DNA of 64,000 bases from Dermanyssus gallinae (GCA_003439945.1 QVRM01002466.1:347501-411500); one strand, 5' to 3'; numbered from the stretch's first letter, positions 1-13,600 are shown. Notes: generated by a model not told the origin, from the sequence alone. Made by a program: numbers and translations.

Positions 1-900
1 CTGTTCAGAGGTGTCAAATGTATAGCCTTTTCATCTCACTTGGAAGAACTAAATGTGAAGCAAGGCGACGCGTTGGAATCTCTACTTAACCTGCGGCTAC
101 GGGGCAACCCCTTAACCCAAGCATCACTATCGGTCGCAAGAGGCGCGTTGGGACTTCCCGAGGCAGTTTTCCTTTCAGTTACGGCGCATATTGCCTCACT
201 GCATTCAGCGATCAGTGACATTGAGGCTATCCTAGACCCCCAGGCTGTAGCGCATTTCCGATCTACGTTGGAGAAGACCCAAGGTGAAGCCATCGCATTC
301 TGTGGGGCTCTCCCGGAGACTCTTCTCTTCAGTCTACGTGGTCAGATTTGGCACACGACCATCGATGGAGCACCTGTGGAGCCGAGCAACTTCCGACGCT
401 GATAAAGCGAGGTTTCAAGCCGTCTCCTCGCCGGGTGCAAGCGTATGGCTACACGCCCTCCCGAGTCCTCAACTGGGTACCCTTTTAGACGGTGAGTCTA
501 CACGAATGGTGGTCGGTTTGAGAGTGGGAGGAGAACTGGTTACCCCCATCGCTGTGGTTATGGTGACGAAGTCCACTCCCTAGGCCACCACGGTCTTTCT
601 TGCGCCCAGACTTCAGGTAGGATCGCACGCCACTCGGCCCTGAACAAGCTGAAAACAGCCAAGTGCAGGAGGTACTCAAGCCTGGACTATCCCCACTTGT
701 TCTCACCTCTAGCTTTTGAGACGTTGGGGGGACCAGGGTTGCTTACCAAAAAAATACTCAGAGATGTCGGGAGAAGATTGGTGGTTGCTACAGGAGACAA
801 AAGAGCGGGGGAGTACTCACTGCAGCGCTTGTCGTTGGACGTTTAGAAGGGGAACGCTGCGTCGGTGAGAGGAACTTTGGCCAGGTGGACCAGTCTCAGC
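1..900 (+). pseudogene. 3' fragment of an RLE-type LINE ORF2, decayed
   Basis: From base 1 the conceptual translation parallels the C-terminal third of the LINE ORF2 at 33720-36575 (residues about 600-951). The shared blocks include the LLNLRL, CGALP and RFQAVSS...WLHALPS...LGTLLD segments, then HGLSC and ARHSALN near 593-650 and LETLG-type, TGDKRA and QRLSLD segments at 700-850. The reading frame shifts near 350 and again before 590. Between ARHSALN (about 645) and the KCRRYSS segment (about 660) roughly 75-100 residues are missing, and these are the ones carrying the PD...WD endonuclease core. A stop follows SLDV at about 845. The copy runs off the left edge, so its 5' extent is unknown. 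It is a dead paralogue of the 33.6-38.1 kb element. Confidence 0.85.
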
Positions 901-1002
901 TTGGACCTAGAGCCTTGAGTTGTTTATTTTCAGTTCGTTATGTGACACATTGTGATAACAGACAACATGGACAAATAAATTTGCCGGCGGGCTATGTCGT
1001 CC

Positions 1003-1003
<1 letters not shown>

Positions 1004-1049
<46 letters not shown>

Positions 1050-1072
1050 TTATATATATATATATATATATA
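1004..1072. repeat. (TA)n microsatellite with one interruption
   Basis: Alternating TA, broken once by a CATT step near 1046. Reading frames through it give runs of I-Y that are not coding. Confidence 0.97.
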
Positions 1073-3204
1073 CATTTCTATATTTTTTTTATGTAGGTTG
1101 AGGCAAGTTGTACGCTACGGACGGCAGTCAGAAGTGGCATGGCTTATTGCGCGAACGTACTACAGCAGAAGCGCCTATATGATTTCGAATGCACTGCGGG
1201 TCTTTTACTCGCATCGTGGCGGCACTACAGCTGAACTTCTTAGACAAGCGCCTGCTAAACAACAATCCCTTTGTAATGTCTTACGCTGGCAGTTATCGTC
1301 CTGAAAAAATGTGAACAAACATAAACTCAAATCGCATATTATATGTACACCCTCCGTAACTGCGGAAAACTGTGGACAAGTTTGCTAGCGAAAAATGCTC
1401 GTTTTGCGTCATCGACAGCAGTATTCGCAATACTCAGCGTACGAGAGCAATGGCCAGCTATTGCAAATCGGCGAAAGTAGGCGCAGTTCTGCTGTTCACG
1501 GCCAGTTCCACCGAGATATCCACGAGAGTGTAGCCATGTAGGGGCATTCCCTAACATAGGTATTTCATAATTATTTTGGTTTGAGTTCCCGGCCAAATGG
1601 TGAAACAGGATCAACTAGTGTAACAGGAGATTTTTTTTGAAAAAAAATAGAAAGTTTATTCAGATGCTTTTATTGCACAATACCTTCGTTGCTTCTTGTG
1701 AAAGTTATTTCTATGCAAGCTGTATAGCAGGACGTATTCCAGTTTCTAATAGAGGCTGCCTTTGTGGAGCCTCTCGATGAGGGGGCTCGTATTTCGCTTG
1801 TTTTGCGCACATCCATACAGAGGTAGGAATTTGTTACGTCAAGAGGTTTTACGTCAGACACAAACTATGCATCACATAGGCTGCTCAACGCTGCGTTATT
1901 ATGAACGATTGGGCACTCATCCGTGCGACTCAGCTCTAGCTTTGCCTCTAAAACGAAAGCCGCTTAAACAACGACACGCTGCCAATTTGCCCGCTCAGGT
2001 GTCAATAACCTGTTCACGTCTTGGAAAGTTAAATTCATTTTCGGAACACAAACGTTTACAAGCAAGAACCTAAGGAAGGAAAAATCCACTGGAAAGATAA
2101 TCAGCTTTTTGAATGAAAAAAAGTGCAAACTAGTATACTTTGTTATCAAGGAAGAACGACTACACGTGGCACGTCGTGGTGGTTGTCTGAGCCAATGTTT
2201 TAACTGCGTTAAACTTAATATAGCTTATCACAAGATGGTGGACAAATAGTTGCAGCATATTACAAAAACTGTGTTTGTCTATATATCAACAGGTGCTAAT
2301 AAATTTTACACGTAATCTAAAAAGCCCAGGTAGTAAAAAGCCCACGTCTGGCAATGAGTCTTCTCAAAACTAATTCAATTAGGCCCAGGTTAGCAGAGAC
2401 GTGCACGCCATGTTGGAATCTGTTTAACTGTGCATGCGTATTAAAAACAAGATTATTTGTTCAAACCGAAGCCAAAATATGAACAATGTTTAATATAATG
2501 TTTAGAATCCGATCGTATATATATATATATATTTAGGTTTTAACTCCAAATCATCTATACGGGTTTCTTTAGTGAAAATTCATGTGATTTTGCGAGGGGA
2601 CACTATACTAATAATCTAACTGAGTCTGGTACTATTAAAAGTCGGTAGCATATAGTTTTTATATGATGCCAACGTCATATTCTTAACCATACCCGTTTCA
2701 AGTTACCTCCTCTTTTTCGCTGGGGTTTGAAGCTATTAAGGTAGGGCCATTATTCAAACGCAATTACGCACGTCTAAGTAAGCCTGAATGAGTAATTAAA
2801 TCGTAACCTGACTCAAGCCCGAATGATTGGCCTTCATCCACCCGTCACTTATTTTTACGAAAAATGACTCATACCACACAGCTCACAATTCTTTCCTGTG
2901 CTCCACCGAGACTGTTACCTGCTAGCACCGAAACGACCCTACTTATGAAATGTGTGCTATACAAGCATGTAAATCTGCGTGATAATCCTGTGTCGGTCTT
3001 TCTGTTCCTAAACTGAGCGACCCGCAGCCAAAGAAAGGTTTACGGAAGGCAACGAGTGAAAAATGCGGTTAATGGTAATCAGAATATTAAGAGCAGCAGC
3101 TATTCGATGTGCTGCACTCTGTGTTGTTGTTCGAGGCCATGGTAGAGCACACGGCCATAGCCATCCGTTAACCGTGCTTGAAACGTAAGTTTAACAAAAC
3201 ATGC
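1073..3204. other. Unassigned AT-rich DNA
   Basis: No open frame here resembles a protein I recognise. Short ORFs of 60-139 codons at 885-1304, 1339-1614 and 1762-2073 overlap on both strands and carry no motif. A short TA run lies at 2516-2533. I see no RNA gene. Confidence 0.6.
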
Positions 3205-3259
3205 ACGTCGAGTATATTCGAGTATACGTCGAGTATATTCGAGTATACGTCGAGTATAT
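3205..3259. repeat. 21-bp tandem repeat, about 2.6 copies
   Basis: The unit starting ACGTCGAGTATATTCGAG begins at 3205, again at 3226 and partially at 3247. Another ACGTCGAG follows at 3263. The two full copies are identical, so the expansion looks recent. Confidence 0.9.
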
Positions 3260-3269
3260 AGCACGTCGA

Positions 3270-5724
3270 GGCACGCTCCTAATGAAAGCCTTCTTCGCTA
3301 CGGCCCAACTGTTCTCCGTCGACTGACATGAGGCAACCTCATGCTGCTCATTGAGGCGCTCCGATGATCGAAGATCGAAACTCGGCCGTGATCAAGGTAT
3401 ATATGCCAAGGATGACATGACGCGCGAGTGTACCCTGTCCATGTCTACCATCTGACGGCCTTCGCATGCAAAAAGGGAATGTTCAAACGTCTACTACAAT
3501 CTGTTCCGTTGGTTTTTCGTTTACACGAGCAGACTCCAGAATGCGATCATAGCGAGTTATACAATAAAGTAAATCGTGCCTCACGCGAATTGCATGCAGT
3601 AAGTCAGTCCATTTGGCCAACGCCTTAGTACGCTGAGGCAGTTGAGCTAAAGGCTCGAGGGTCTGCTGTACGAAGGACACAGCTAGAGCAAACATTAAGT
3701 TAAATCCAGTTTTTCGGGCGCAGTATTTAATTTGCGCGCTTATACGAGCACTACACAGTAGTGTTCTAGCATGTCAAACAAGAAAGATCGTCATAGCGTT
3801 CTCTCGCCCGTCTCGACTAAGTATGATCGTCGACCTGCCCGTGCTTCAGAATGCGTCTCTCTCTCGTGGCTTTGTGCAGCTTCAGCTGAGTAATTGCATG
3901 TGGCAGACATATGTGGGAGTCCATTTTGCGATGAATGATGATCGTGCTTGTGTATAGTAAGCTCGACAACTTCTTAGTGGTTGATTGCGAAATTTCACTG
4001 GCCGGTCTAAACCCAGACTCGCCATTCAAAGCGACAGCGGTAGGTAATGAACTTGCAGCGAGTCACATAAACGAATAAGTCCTCTCCGCGAGGTAGGACA
4101 AGTCTTGAACAGCACGGTCCCACGTGTACAAGCATTAGCTAAAGGAACAAAGTTAAAATTGGCATAGCCAGGCCCAACCACTGTATCCGTCTATCGGTCA
4201 ACGAGTTCTATCAGAAAGCATATTTCTGAAAGAACTCGTTTCTGAAAGTTAAACTCACACGTAAGTTAGCAATGGCGATTGAGCGAGAGAGATTTGATTA
4301 TCCATACTCTCTTAATAGCTCGACTAGTTGCACCTATTTCACAGCTTATAATTTCCGGATGTGTACAAATTACCAAAAAAAGTAAATTCAACTAATAGCC
4401 CGGCTATTATAGCAACAGTGGCCAGTTGTACACTTTGAGTGTATATGCGCCAAGGATAGGCCATTCATAAACAAGTTTTATTTTCGGCGTCCAAAAGGTC
4501 GTTACCGGAAGCGGAAATGCGGCCAAGTCTGAGCACGAGGGCTGGTTTAAAGTGGTCCATATTCCTTTTTCCCGCTCCGTTAACTAACAAACTAGTTACA
4601 TTATTATCACGTGCTTTACGTGTGTCACAACGTTTGAAATATTGCTGTCGCTACCACTTACCTCACAAGCGTACCTAATTAGCTTTACGAGCAATAAACT
4701 CGTATAATTAACGGCCCTAGTTAGGCACGCATAAGTCCAACGTGCGTCTCGTGGTTGTGCACTCATTCCCACTATCTAGAGAGGCACACAGAGAGGGCGC
4801 CTCACCACCCGAGTGGTGTGTGGCGATTTAAAATAGCGGCACGCGGACTTATACGTTGAAGTGAGTATTTATTTTGTCGAGCTCACAAATTTCGGTTTGG
4901 CAAAACACTACTGCATCTATATACTATACTAGTTTAGTACAATTGTACCCTGCGGTACGCAATGGATTGTCATCCTAATAAGTAAAATATCTGTTACTAG
5001 AAGCTGTCTCACAAGTGACATGTCGTCAGGAATAGAATATAGAGTATAGTTTTATTTCTAGCACTCTAGAATGATGATAGACTAGGCGTCTAGTCTAGCG
5101 ACTTGCGCGTTACTTAGGCTACGTGTATAAATTTTCTAAAATGGCACTAAAAAAACTGAATGTTGATATTATACTAACCAACTACAACTACCAATTTCGA
5201 ATGGTACCCTGGAATTAAACGGCATCTTTCACCTCGACAAGTTAATGCTTTATGATACTTCTTTCCGAGGCAGGTCGTTAAGAGCATCGCCTCTCAAATA
5301 ACATATGGCCACTTCAGCAAACTGCTTTCATGACATGACAAGGGAACGGACAGGTTAGAAATACCCGCCTTCTGCAAGTAATGAGCGGAAACCTCTCCGG
5401 GGTGGTTACAGAGGCAGGTTCTTTGGCAGAGCAAAGCTAAGCCTCAACAAGTGGCAGGAAGAAGGAGGACGGTAGGGCCAAAGCAAAGCGAAACTATTAA
5501 CGCAGTCTTCCATTGCGCCGAGTACTCTCGATAACTGCGCAAAATATGCGCAAAAAGTCTGCGCCTGGATCTGTCACAATATTTCCGTTAGAAGCATGTT
5601 ACCATGTCGTCGTAGTCGAATGCTTGATATGCGTTTATGGTTAAAACGTTCATAAATAAAATCGTTTTTGTTCATTTTAGGGTTTTATAATACATTATGA
5701 CGTTAAAAAACGTTATGTAATCGT
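3270..5724. other. Unassigned sequence
   Basis: About 2.4 kb of mixed composition with no ORF above about 70 codons that shows a motif. I could not recognise a repeat family or an RNA gene. Confidence 0.55.
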
Positions 5725-5870
5725 AATATGTAGTTGAACTTTGACGTAGGTATGCACTAGTTACAACCATCCCATCTTTGTCGTTACTAATATGTAGTTG
5801 AACTTTGACGTAGGTATGCACTAGTTACGGCCATCCCATCTTCGTCGCCACTAATATGTAAGTGAACTGT
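5725..5870. repeat. 64-bp tandem repeat, 2.3 copies
   Basis: AATATGTAGTTGAACTTTG starts at 5725 and again at 5789, exactly 64 bases later. A third, diverging start lies at 5853 (AATATGTAAGTGAACT). The two full copies differ at only a few positions, for example ACAACC against ACGGCC. Confidence 0.93.
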
Positions 5871-6558
5871 ACACACTGATCTAATGACTTAGTCAATTGA
5901 ACCTAGACTAGCCGACTACGTAGGAATGAAAACACGATTGCCTGCGGTCACCTGTAGAGTGTCGCTACATTGTCTGTAGTTCTTTTTATCTGCACTCTGT
6001 GTCAGCTGTATTTATTGTCTCACGGAATGTTCTCGAATACCCGAGATTCGTCTCGGTCCACATAGCCGCTTCTATCGAATCGTCTAGACGTTTCTCGTGC
6101 CTACTCGTTTCTACCCTCTCCACTGCACGTTCGCCAGCACGTGGCGCCTAACCCCGACAGTCGTGTGTCCACCTGAACTTGGTCAGACACAACAAACAGT
6201 TTTTGGTCATGAGTGTTTGTGCTCGAATATGTTTACTTCACGGTTACTACAGCAGAGAACGTTCCATCTCAGCGAATTAAGCCGAGAAAGTCATAGAGTT
6301 ATATTCGACGCTTTTGAGTGGTGTCCAATTGAGTGCCCGCAGGCTAATCGCGTCTGGTAATTGGAGTTTTTTCTCATTTTTTCCAGGTTTTGCGAACGGA
6401 GAGTGCCCATGCGTCGCTGGCAGCTATCAACTGAAGATAAAGAGAAGGAAAAGATTAGCTGATCTGAGAACGGGATACAGCCTGCATCTTGCGTTTGCGC
6501 GTGCGTTGTGTTTGCAATTTGGGAATTTCACCAAACTTTGTTGGATTGTAAATGTTTT
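5871..6558. other. Unassigned, moderately GC-richer stretch
   Basis: Overlapping plus-strand frames at 6097-6360 and 6314-6694 are open, but they match nothing I know, and the second is inflated by TA repeats. An exon here cannot be excluded or supported. Confidence 0.4.
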
Positions 6559-6562
6559 AATA

Positions 6563-6655
<93 letters not shown>

Positions 6656-6681
6656 GTATATATATATATATATATATATAA
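6559..6681. repeat. (TA)n microsatellite, about 120 bp
   Basis: Long alternating TA tract with scattered TG or TTTATG interruptions. Confidence 0.97.
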
Positions 6682-8000
6682 ATTCGGTAAATAAAACCGC
6701 AAAAAGCTGCTGTCGAGAACCCGTCGGTATCGATGGAGATGACGGTGTTAACGTACGTGAGGAATGACGATGGTAGCGTAACGTGCAGCCTAGGATTGAT
6801 CTCTGCTCAACTGCCGGGGTCCTCAGCCTATAACCCTGCCAAAAAGTCGCAAGTCACAGTCTAGGCGAGAATTACGTCGCACTTTCTCGACCGATATAGC
6901 TAAGGTCAGCACCAGCTATAAGGATTATTTTGGTCGATATTGGGTCGGTGATATTTTCTGAATAATGCAATTAAAACTTACTCTATATTCGTTCAAGAAA
7001 TTAACGGAAACAAATGTCGTTTTCGAGCATGGATACTCTCGCGTGCATTCAATCAGAAATTGAGCCGCTTTGTATTAAATAACAAAACTGGTTAAAAAAG
7101 CAAAAGTATTCAGACATTAGCCACGGTTACATGACGCGCGTCGTCTAGTTAGCTTGACGCTGCTACTCGATCGTTATCAGAAAAAAATAAAACATTGAGA
7201 AAATATAATTTGAACAATTCAAGCAGTAAAGAGTCTACAACATACTAAATGTGCTACTGTGGACTACGCATGCCAAGGTCAGGCGAAACATGTACCCCTA
7301 GATTGCGGCTGTGAATAAGATATGTGGGCAGTATCTTGTCATTAATTTAGTAGTTCAAGTTGCTAGTGTTTTAGTGCAATTCGTCGTTTCCGTGAGTGGG
7401 GCATGTCATTTTCGACGCCATCGTCTGCTTATTGTATCACAGAGTGGGAATCTTTGGAAAGAGGAGAACGGCTAAGATTCAGGTTATCGATTCATTGAAA
7501 AATTATTGACACTGGTAGACAAATATTGTATTTAGGTCCAGAACAAAAATCAAGAGCTATGCAAAAGCCAATATCATGACTTAAAGTAGTATCGTTGACT
7601 TAATTTAGACGTCTTTTGGCCCCAAAAGTGTAATCGATCCGAACTGCCATGGATTCACAAAACGACGCTCAACTGCTACATAGCTACTTAAAATTGCTCA
7701 TGATTGGACACTAGCATAGGGCAAAGAGGCAAAGATTCACATCATCGTTTTAATTTCTCGCGTGCATTCAATCAGATTGATTACGGGATTTACAGATGAC
7801 AATGAACGGAATCGCGTTTTCAGCGACGTCGTTCATATTAAGCTGACTAAAATTTTGTTATCAAGATTGCAGCTAGTTGTTCTCAATAAGAATCGCACCA
7901 GTCCGGAGCACTATAAGGTTTTTGTCTAAACCCACACTTGTTCACAATAATTGTGCTTGACTTGAGGTGTCCGGCCGCGTACTTTCTGTTCTACCTCTAA
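6682..8000. other. Unassigned sequence
   Basis: No recognisable coding signal or named repeat. The phrase TCTCGCGTGCATTCAATCAGA occurs near 7028 and again near 7757, a short dispersed match of uncertain meaning. Confidence 0.5.
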
Positions 8001-8004
8001 AATC

Positions 8005-8300
8005 ATACACTAATGATCTCAAGATATATTTAAGGATTCGCAAGAACAACGACAGGGCAAATATTCAAAAAAACTATATACTACGACGTGTGTAGCTGGC
8101 GCGCCGCGAAAATAAGATTTCTAAGTGTGCCGTTTCAAATTCGAAGCATGATTACTTGGAATACCACCTCAACAATCAGCCCATTCCCCAGAGCGCCCAT
8201 CGTAATGGCTTGGCGGTTACGTTCGATTCTGACTGGAAATTTCGGAAGCATATAGCTATGACAGAGCTATGAACATGATACTGGCTAACATATTGCGCCC
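8005..8300 (+). pseudogene. LINE reverse-transcriptase fragment (jockey-like)
   Basis: The plus strand translates to a DLKIY-like segment (LKIYLRIRKNN near 8020). After a frame change comes a KCAV-type block, then LEYHLN, QPIPQS and LAVTFDSDWKF, and a KHI near 8250. This order is the stretch after the DD box in non-LTR retrotransposon reverse transcriptases: DDLK.Y, then W, then K.N..KC, then LGV.fD..L.F..H. It needs at least one frameshift and has stops, and the upstream palm motifs are not readable. The clade assignment is a guess. Confidence 0.7.
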
Positions 8301-8650
8301 ACGTTCACATGTCAGTTTGCGATAGGGAAGGCTGTTTCATTACTTCAGCAAGTGCAGCACTGCTTCATAAAGCCGGTTGCAACCGCTGTAATACATTCAA
8401 ACGCCAGGCGGTACTTCCAACAATCTCCGACTTTTCTCTAAAGGTCGAGTGAAGAATGAAAAACGTTTATACGGCATAACAAGTCGTCGAACTGTTTTAT
8501 TGTTAAGCGTAACACTATTTGGAGCAAAGGTTGCCTTTCAAAGAGCCAAACTAGGTAATGTGAATCAGGCCTTGGTTTGGTGAATGGCGCATCACATCTC
8601 TGACAATGTGAAGCCTATTGCCGCCTTGTATAACCCCTTTTCCATTAAAG
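8301..8650. other. Probable further LINE-derived or unassigned DNA
   Basis: The plus strand continues with broken frames after the reverse-transcriptase block (for example around 8455-8590). It could be the decayed C-terminal domain, but no motif is certain. Confidence 0.3.

Positions 8651-9582
<932 letters not shown>

Positions 9583-9613
<31 letters not shown>
9583..9613. repeat. (TA)n microsatellite
   Basis: Fifteen or so TA units. Confidence 0.95.
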
Positions 9614-9616
<3 letters not shown>

Positions 9617-9769
9617 AAGATATAGATGCGTCTTCTTTTTTCATATTATATGACACGTTTGTGGACCATAAACGTGAAACGGACTGTACTGACGTAAGTA
9701 AGGACGTGCATCATTCTAGTCGCGAATGGAACTTGATGATAAAGAAAAATTAATAATGGGGGGGGGGGT

Positions 9770-9988
9770 GGATGCTAATGCACCACCTCGTTTTATTGAG
9801 ACATCTGTGCTTCACGTTTTTTGTCCGATCATGGCTAATTAAAATCCACTCAGGGATTCACCTTGAGTCTAAATTGAAAACCATGAAAACCAAACGAAGG
9901 ATTGCCGGTCTAGGTCTTGAACCCACGATCTCCCGAATACAAGGCAATGGCTATTTGTCACTAGGCTACCTTTCTCAATCAACGACAA
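9770..9988 (-). repeat. tRNA-derived SINE (head at 9890-9988)
   Basis: On the minus strand a box A-like GGTAGCCTAGTGAC (about 9970) is followed by a box B-like GTGGGTTCAAGACC at 9926-9913. The spacing is typical of an internal RNA polymerase III promoter in a tRNA-related sequence. The rest of the head does not fold into a good tRNA, so a SINE or pseudo-tRNA is more likely than a gene. A run of ten G lies just beyond at about 9758-9767. The 3' boundary is approximate. Confidence 0.6.
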
Positions 9989-9989
9989 T

Positions 9990-10480
9990 ACTACTAAACG
10001 TCCCGAAAAATTGAGAGAACAAATTGACGCCATCATCTACGCAAAAGTGTTCGGCCAGCCGAAAGGCTTCTATTGCGTCGCTATTGCGCGGAAAACGCTG
10101 ATAACCCAAAAACCGCCAGCGGGCCGTTCAACGATAAGCTAATTAGGGTGCATAGGTTTTACGCACAATAACCAGAGTCATCCGATCGGATTTATGTTTG
10201 TTACCGACAATACTGGATATCTCGGTGGTTGCTAAATACAATCACTTTGATTATTACCGTGCCAGAATAAAAGGAGTAGTCGTCATAAGTTTCTCTGCCA
10301 AAGATATTCTATGTAAGTTTAAAAATTATTTGGAGTCGTATTGGCAAAAAGAGAGAGAGATATAGAGATAGAGTGTGTATTATGAAGAGAAACGAAACTC
10401 TTACTACGCAGATTCGTACTAATCGTGTGCTGCAGAAGAACAGGCAGAAGTGTCTGTAGCATTTAAAATGCATAAAGTTG
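9990..10480. other. Unassigned sequence
   Basis: No gene-like signal. A short purine run of GA repeats lies at 10351-10375. Confidence 0.5.
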
Positions 10481-10559
10481 TTGTATGTATGCGGGTGCTC
10501 TTATTTATTGTTATAAACGCTTAAGCTCAAGGCATATTGCCGCAAACTGTAGAAACAAG

Positions 10560-10872
10560 ACTACATTGTGTGCAAACGTTGTGGTTTAGACGGACATGTG
10601 ATTGTCAACTGCAAATAAGTGCCGACCTGTATTAACTGTAAGGGTCTCCACTTCTCGTCATCGGTGACCTGTTTACTTTAAGTTTGTGAAATGGAAGAAC
10701 ACGAATCGCTCATAGAATGCCGCATCATGCAGCAGATCAGCCCCGTCCATCTGAACGCTGCGGTTGCTGGGATAGAGGACCTATCGTCGCTAGTAATTCC
10801 CTCGGAATCAAAGACGAATCCTAATTCCCTGTAAGTCCCTGTAAATCTCCCGATAACTTTCATTCTTCCCAC
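10560..10872 (+). pseudogene. LINE ORF1 (gag-like) zinc-knuckle fragment
   Basis: The plus strand encodes C-K-R-C-G...GH...NC near 10575 and then C-I-N-C-KG.H......C near 10637. These are two CCHC knuckles separated by an in-frame stop. An EHESLIE segment and an R-rich helix-like stretch follow, as in the region after the knuckles of the ORF1 at 36.6-38.1 kb. This arrangement is typical of gag-like ORF1 proteins of non-LTR retrotransposons. At least two stops make it a relic. Confidence 0.7.
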
Positions 10873-10879
10873 AAAGACA

Positions 10880-11768
10880 GACCGCTTTAATGTGCAGAAT
10901 ACCAGGAACGCTCACCGACCGCTCCTCCACAAGCAAGCTCTACTCAGATTGGATTTCCAGGAATTATGAAGAAAAAATCCGAACATCTCCTCGTCGCCAA
11001 AACAAAACTAGAAGCTATTCTGAGAGCATTGAGCTCAGCGCTCTTGTAAACGCGTTTATTCCATTGATGTCAGCATTGCACTCGCTTAGGGTAGCTATTT
11101 TGAGTATCTGTGTCACATTGCCGTGCCGTAAATTTATCACGCCTTTAGTGGGATCAACTATACATGACTGTCCATTCTGAATTGGCATTGGGCGTGCGTC
11201 TACCAGTTATCCGTATAAGTGCGAGTACTGAAGGAATAATAAATCTGGCCAGTTAGATTCATGAGCTATCATTCTTCGGAGGAAGAAAGCAATGCATTAG
11301 TCGCAGATAGTAGTGTATCTACAGAGATAACCGCTCCCCTCATACCCAACACGATCAGAACGTCAAGGCGTGCCGTGACCTTTGGAGTGCCTCCTGTATC
11401 GCTGGACTCAGGCAGCCGTGCATGTACATGCCATGTCCACTACTAACCTATTCCAGCCAGCTATTCCAAGGAAAGATTCCATGTCTCGCCACTGCGCATC
11501 GCTTTGTACGCAAACTAGCCTGAATGAATTCGTTCGTCGGAAAAACCTTGGAACGAACCTCGTAAGAACCTTTTCAACTGGCTTAATGAGCTAAGTATAT
11601 GGATATTGTATTAATGTGTCTGTGTAGGTGACATCGAAGTCCTAGTGGCATGCACTGCTGCGATTATTTAGAAATGACACGCACCGAACTGACTAGTCAG
11701 CGACGTATTTTATCATGCTTCTTCTCTTGCGAAATTGTGTTTTGAAACAAGGACACTTGCATTGTGCT
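10880..11768. other. Unassigned sequence
   Basis: Frames at 10890-11180 and 11261-11446 are open but short and motif-free. No repeat family recognised. Confidence 0.45.
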
Positions 11769-11842
11769 GGAGCCCGGTGGCGTGACGCATTCGCGCGCGC
11801 CTCGCGAACGGAGGCACGGGTTCGAACCCCACCGTTGCACAT
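11769..11842 (+). repeat. tRNA-derived SINE head or pseudo-tRNA
   Basis: Box A-like CCGGTGGCGTGACGC at about 11775 is followed by box B ACGGGTTCGAACCCC at 11816-11830. The segment between is GC-rich, like an anticodon arm. The T stem pairs imperfectly and no clean acceptor stem closes it, so a SINE head is preferred over a working tRNA gene. A downstream A-run (AAAAAAAA near 11912) could be part of a tail. Confidence 0.65.
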
Positions 11843-11929
11843 CTGTATTTATGGGATCCGTCTCACGAAGCAATGCCAAAGCAGTCCCTTGTGTTGGCTG
11901 AGGGTCAGCCCGAAAAAAAAGCTTTAGAT

Positions 11930-12885
11930 GCGTAAGGTAGCTACCGCCTTGAGTGCTTGTTATTTCTAGATTGTTGTGATTGTATACATTTTGTAACTAT
12001 AACTAAGGCGTTCTTAAATACAGTTCTATCAACAAACCACGCTTACAAATTACTTGAGCAAATGGGCGTGGTAGATCAGAGTGATCGGCCTCTCTGCCTT
12101 CTGGTTAAATAGAGACTTGATTTTTTTTGTAGAGTACAAACGAACTCTTGGCAATAATGGCACGTTTTCAGGGTTGGGCGTTCTTGTACGACTGCTGCTT
12201 TACAGTCAAACGTGTTTTCTTGGTTGACCAGAACATGTACTACTATACTAAAGTTAGCACTACGGATTCTACACGGGTGTCAAATTGGAGTTAGGCGTTT
12301 CAACAGAAGTTCGCGATGAGCCGCTCCGCCAGCACCACAGAAGTACCACTAGCCCACCAGCAGACGCTGGCACATCGAATGAGCGCAAATAAGAAGAGAT
12401 TCGGGCACATTAAATGTCTTGGACCACATTGACCTAACGAGCACCGAATATGTTAATTGCACTACGGGGCAATTTGAACTGCCCCTAGTATAAACGTCTT
12501 TGGCTCTGTGGTTAGACTACGACGCTGATTGGACCATCATAGTCAGTTATCGTTTGTGGTCACTAAGGACATTGAACATGACCTTTGAAATTCGTTTAAA
12601 ACACTCAGCAACATCGCTACGGAATATGTAATGGGGATGTATTAAATTACATCCGCCCACAGAGACCATTTAAAAGGAAAACACCTCATCTCATTCTACA
12701 GGCACCAGTGGCATTTCTGGTGAGTGTGAAACCTGCACTGCTAGAGGAAGCTTGCCGAGAATTCAGCCCCAATATGTAGAGTACGGAATAGCACAAAGAG
12801 CCCCCTACCTATCCAAACCAGCTGTGCAGCAAACTAATCGCATCGTCTGGCAATCTGTAAAATGTAAAAAACGCGTTTAATTCGC
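11930..12885. other. Unassigned sequence
   Basis: Nothing supportable. Frames are short and interrupted on both strands. Confidence 0.5.
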
Positions 12886-12889
12886 ATTC

Positions 12890-13200
12890 TTGAGGCGCCA
12901 TAAGATAAGTATCTCAACAAAATGAAAGCAATTATTTTAGACGGCCGAAAGCGTCCCTCCCTGAATCGTGACATACGGCCGAAAGAGCACAGAGTAGCAC
13001 GCTCAGTTGGGTCTAACTACCTGGGCTTTATTCTGGATACGACTCTCACATAGACAACTCATGTGTGCTGCTTAGCAAAAAAAAATGCCACCTCCTTGAC
13101 AAGCCATAAAGAATTACGGTGCTCGACATCACACGGGAAAGTAAAACGGCATCGGCAGCAGCGATACAAGTCCTTTCATGACCAAAGAGTCAAGCTCGGG
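12890..13200 (+). pseudogene. LINE reverse-transcriptase fragment
   Basis: Near 13008 the plus strand reads SNYLGFILDTTLT, then a stop, then TTHV. This is the (Y)LG...D..L.W..H block that follows the palm domain in LINE reverse transcriptases. The flanking frames are eroded. Support is one motif only. Confidence 0.5.
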
Positions 13201-13348
13201 CCCAAGAGTCAAACTAGCTTCAACATGTTCCCACTTCAACTCCGAGATAAAGAACTATCAATGAACGAAATCCATACTGCCTGAGCTAAGAAAACGGTAC
13301 AGCCGTCTCGTGATTCCTCTTTATGTAGAATGTGCAAGGAGTAAAGAG

Positions 13349-13351
<3 letters not shown>

Positions 13352-13388
<37 letters not shown>
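13352..13388. repeat. (TA)n microsatellite
   Basis: About eighteen TA units. Confidence 0.95.
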
Positions 13389-13390
<2 letters not shown>

Positions 13391-13582
13391 TACCGACATT
13401 TCAGTGCGTTTAATGTTGCCAAGAAGGTTGTTGTGTTTTGTCGTGTCAACTCATGTATCCTTTCTGTGCAGAGTGACTAAAAATGCAATTTGCAAACGCG
13501 AAAACACTGCAGGAAATTCATCTCCAGATGTGGGCCGGTAGTCTGGGACTGCAACCTACTAAAAACAAGTCCTCTTCTCACC

Positions 13583-13600
13583 GCCCCCCCCCCCCCCCCA
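13583..13600. repeat. Poly-C run
   Basis: A run of about fifteen C with one A-rich exit; homopolymer. Confidence 0.9.

Noticed and set aside
6314..6694. Ile-Tyr-rich frames over TA repeats (also at 885, 8551 and 41239)
   Set aside because: Produced by translating (TA)n microsatellites.
11769..11842. Functional tRNA gene
   Set aside because: Box A and B are good, but the acceptor and T stems do not pair well. SINE head or pseudogene is preferred.
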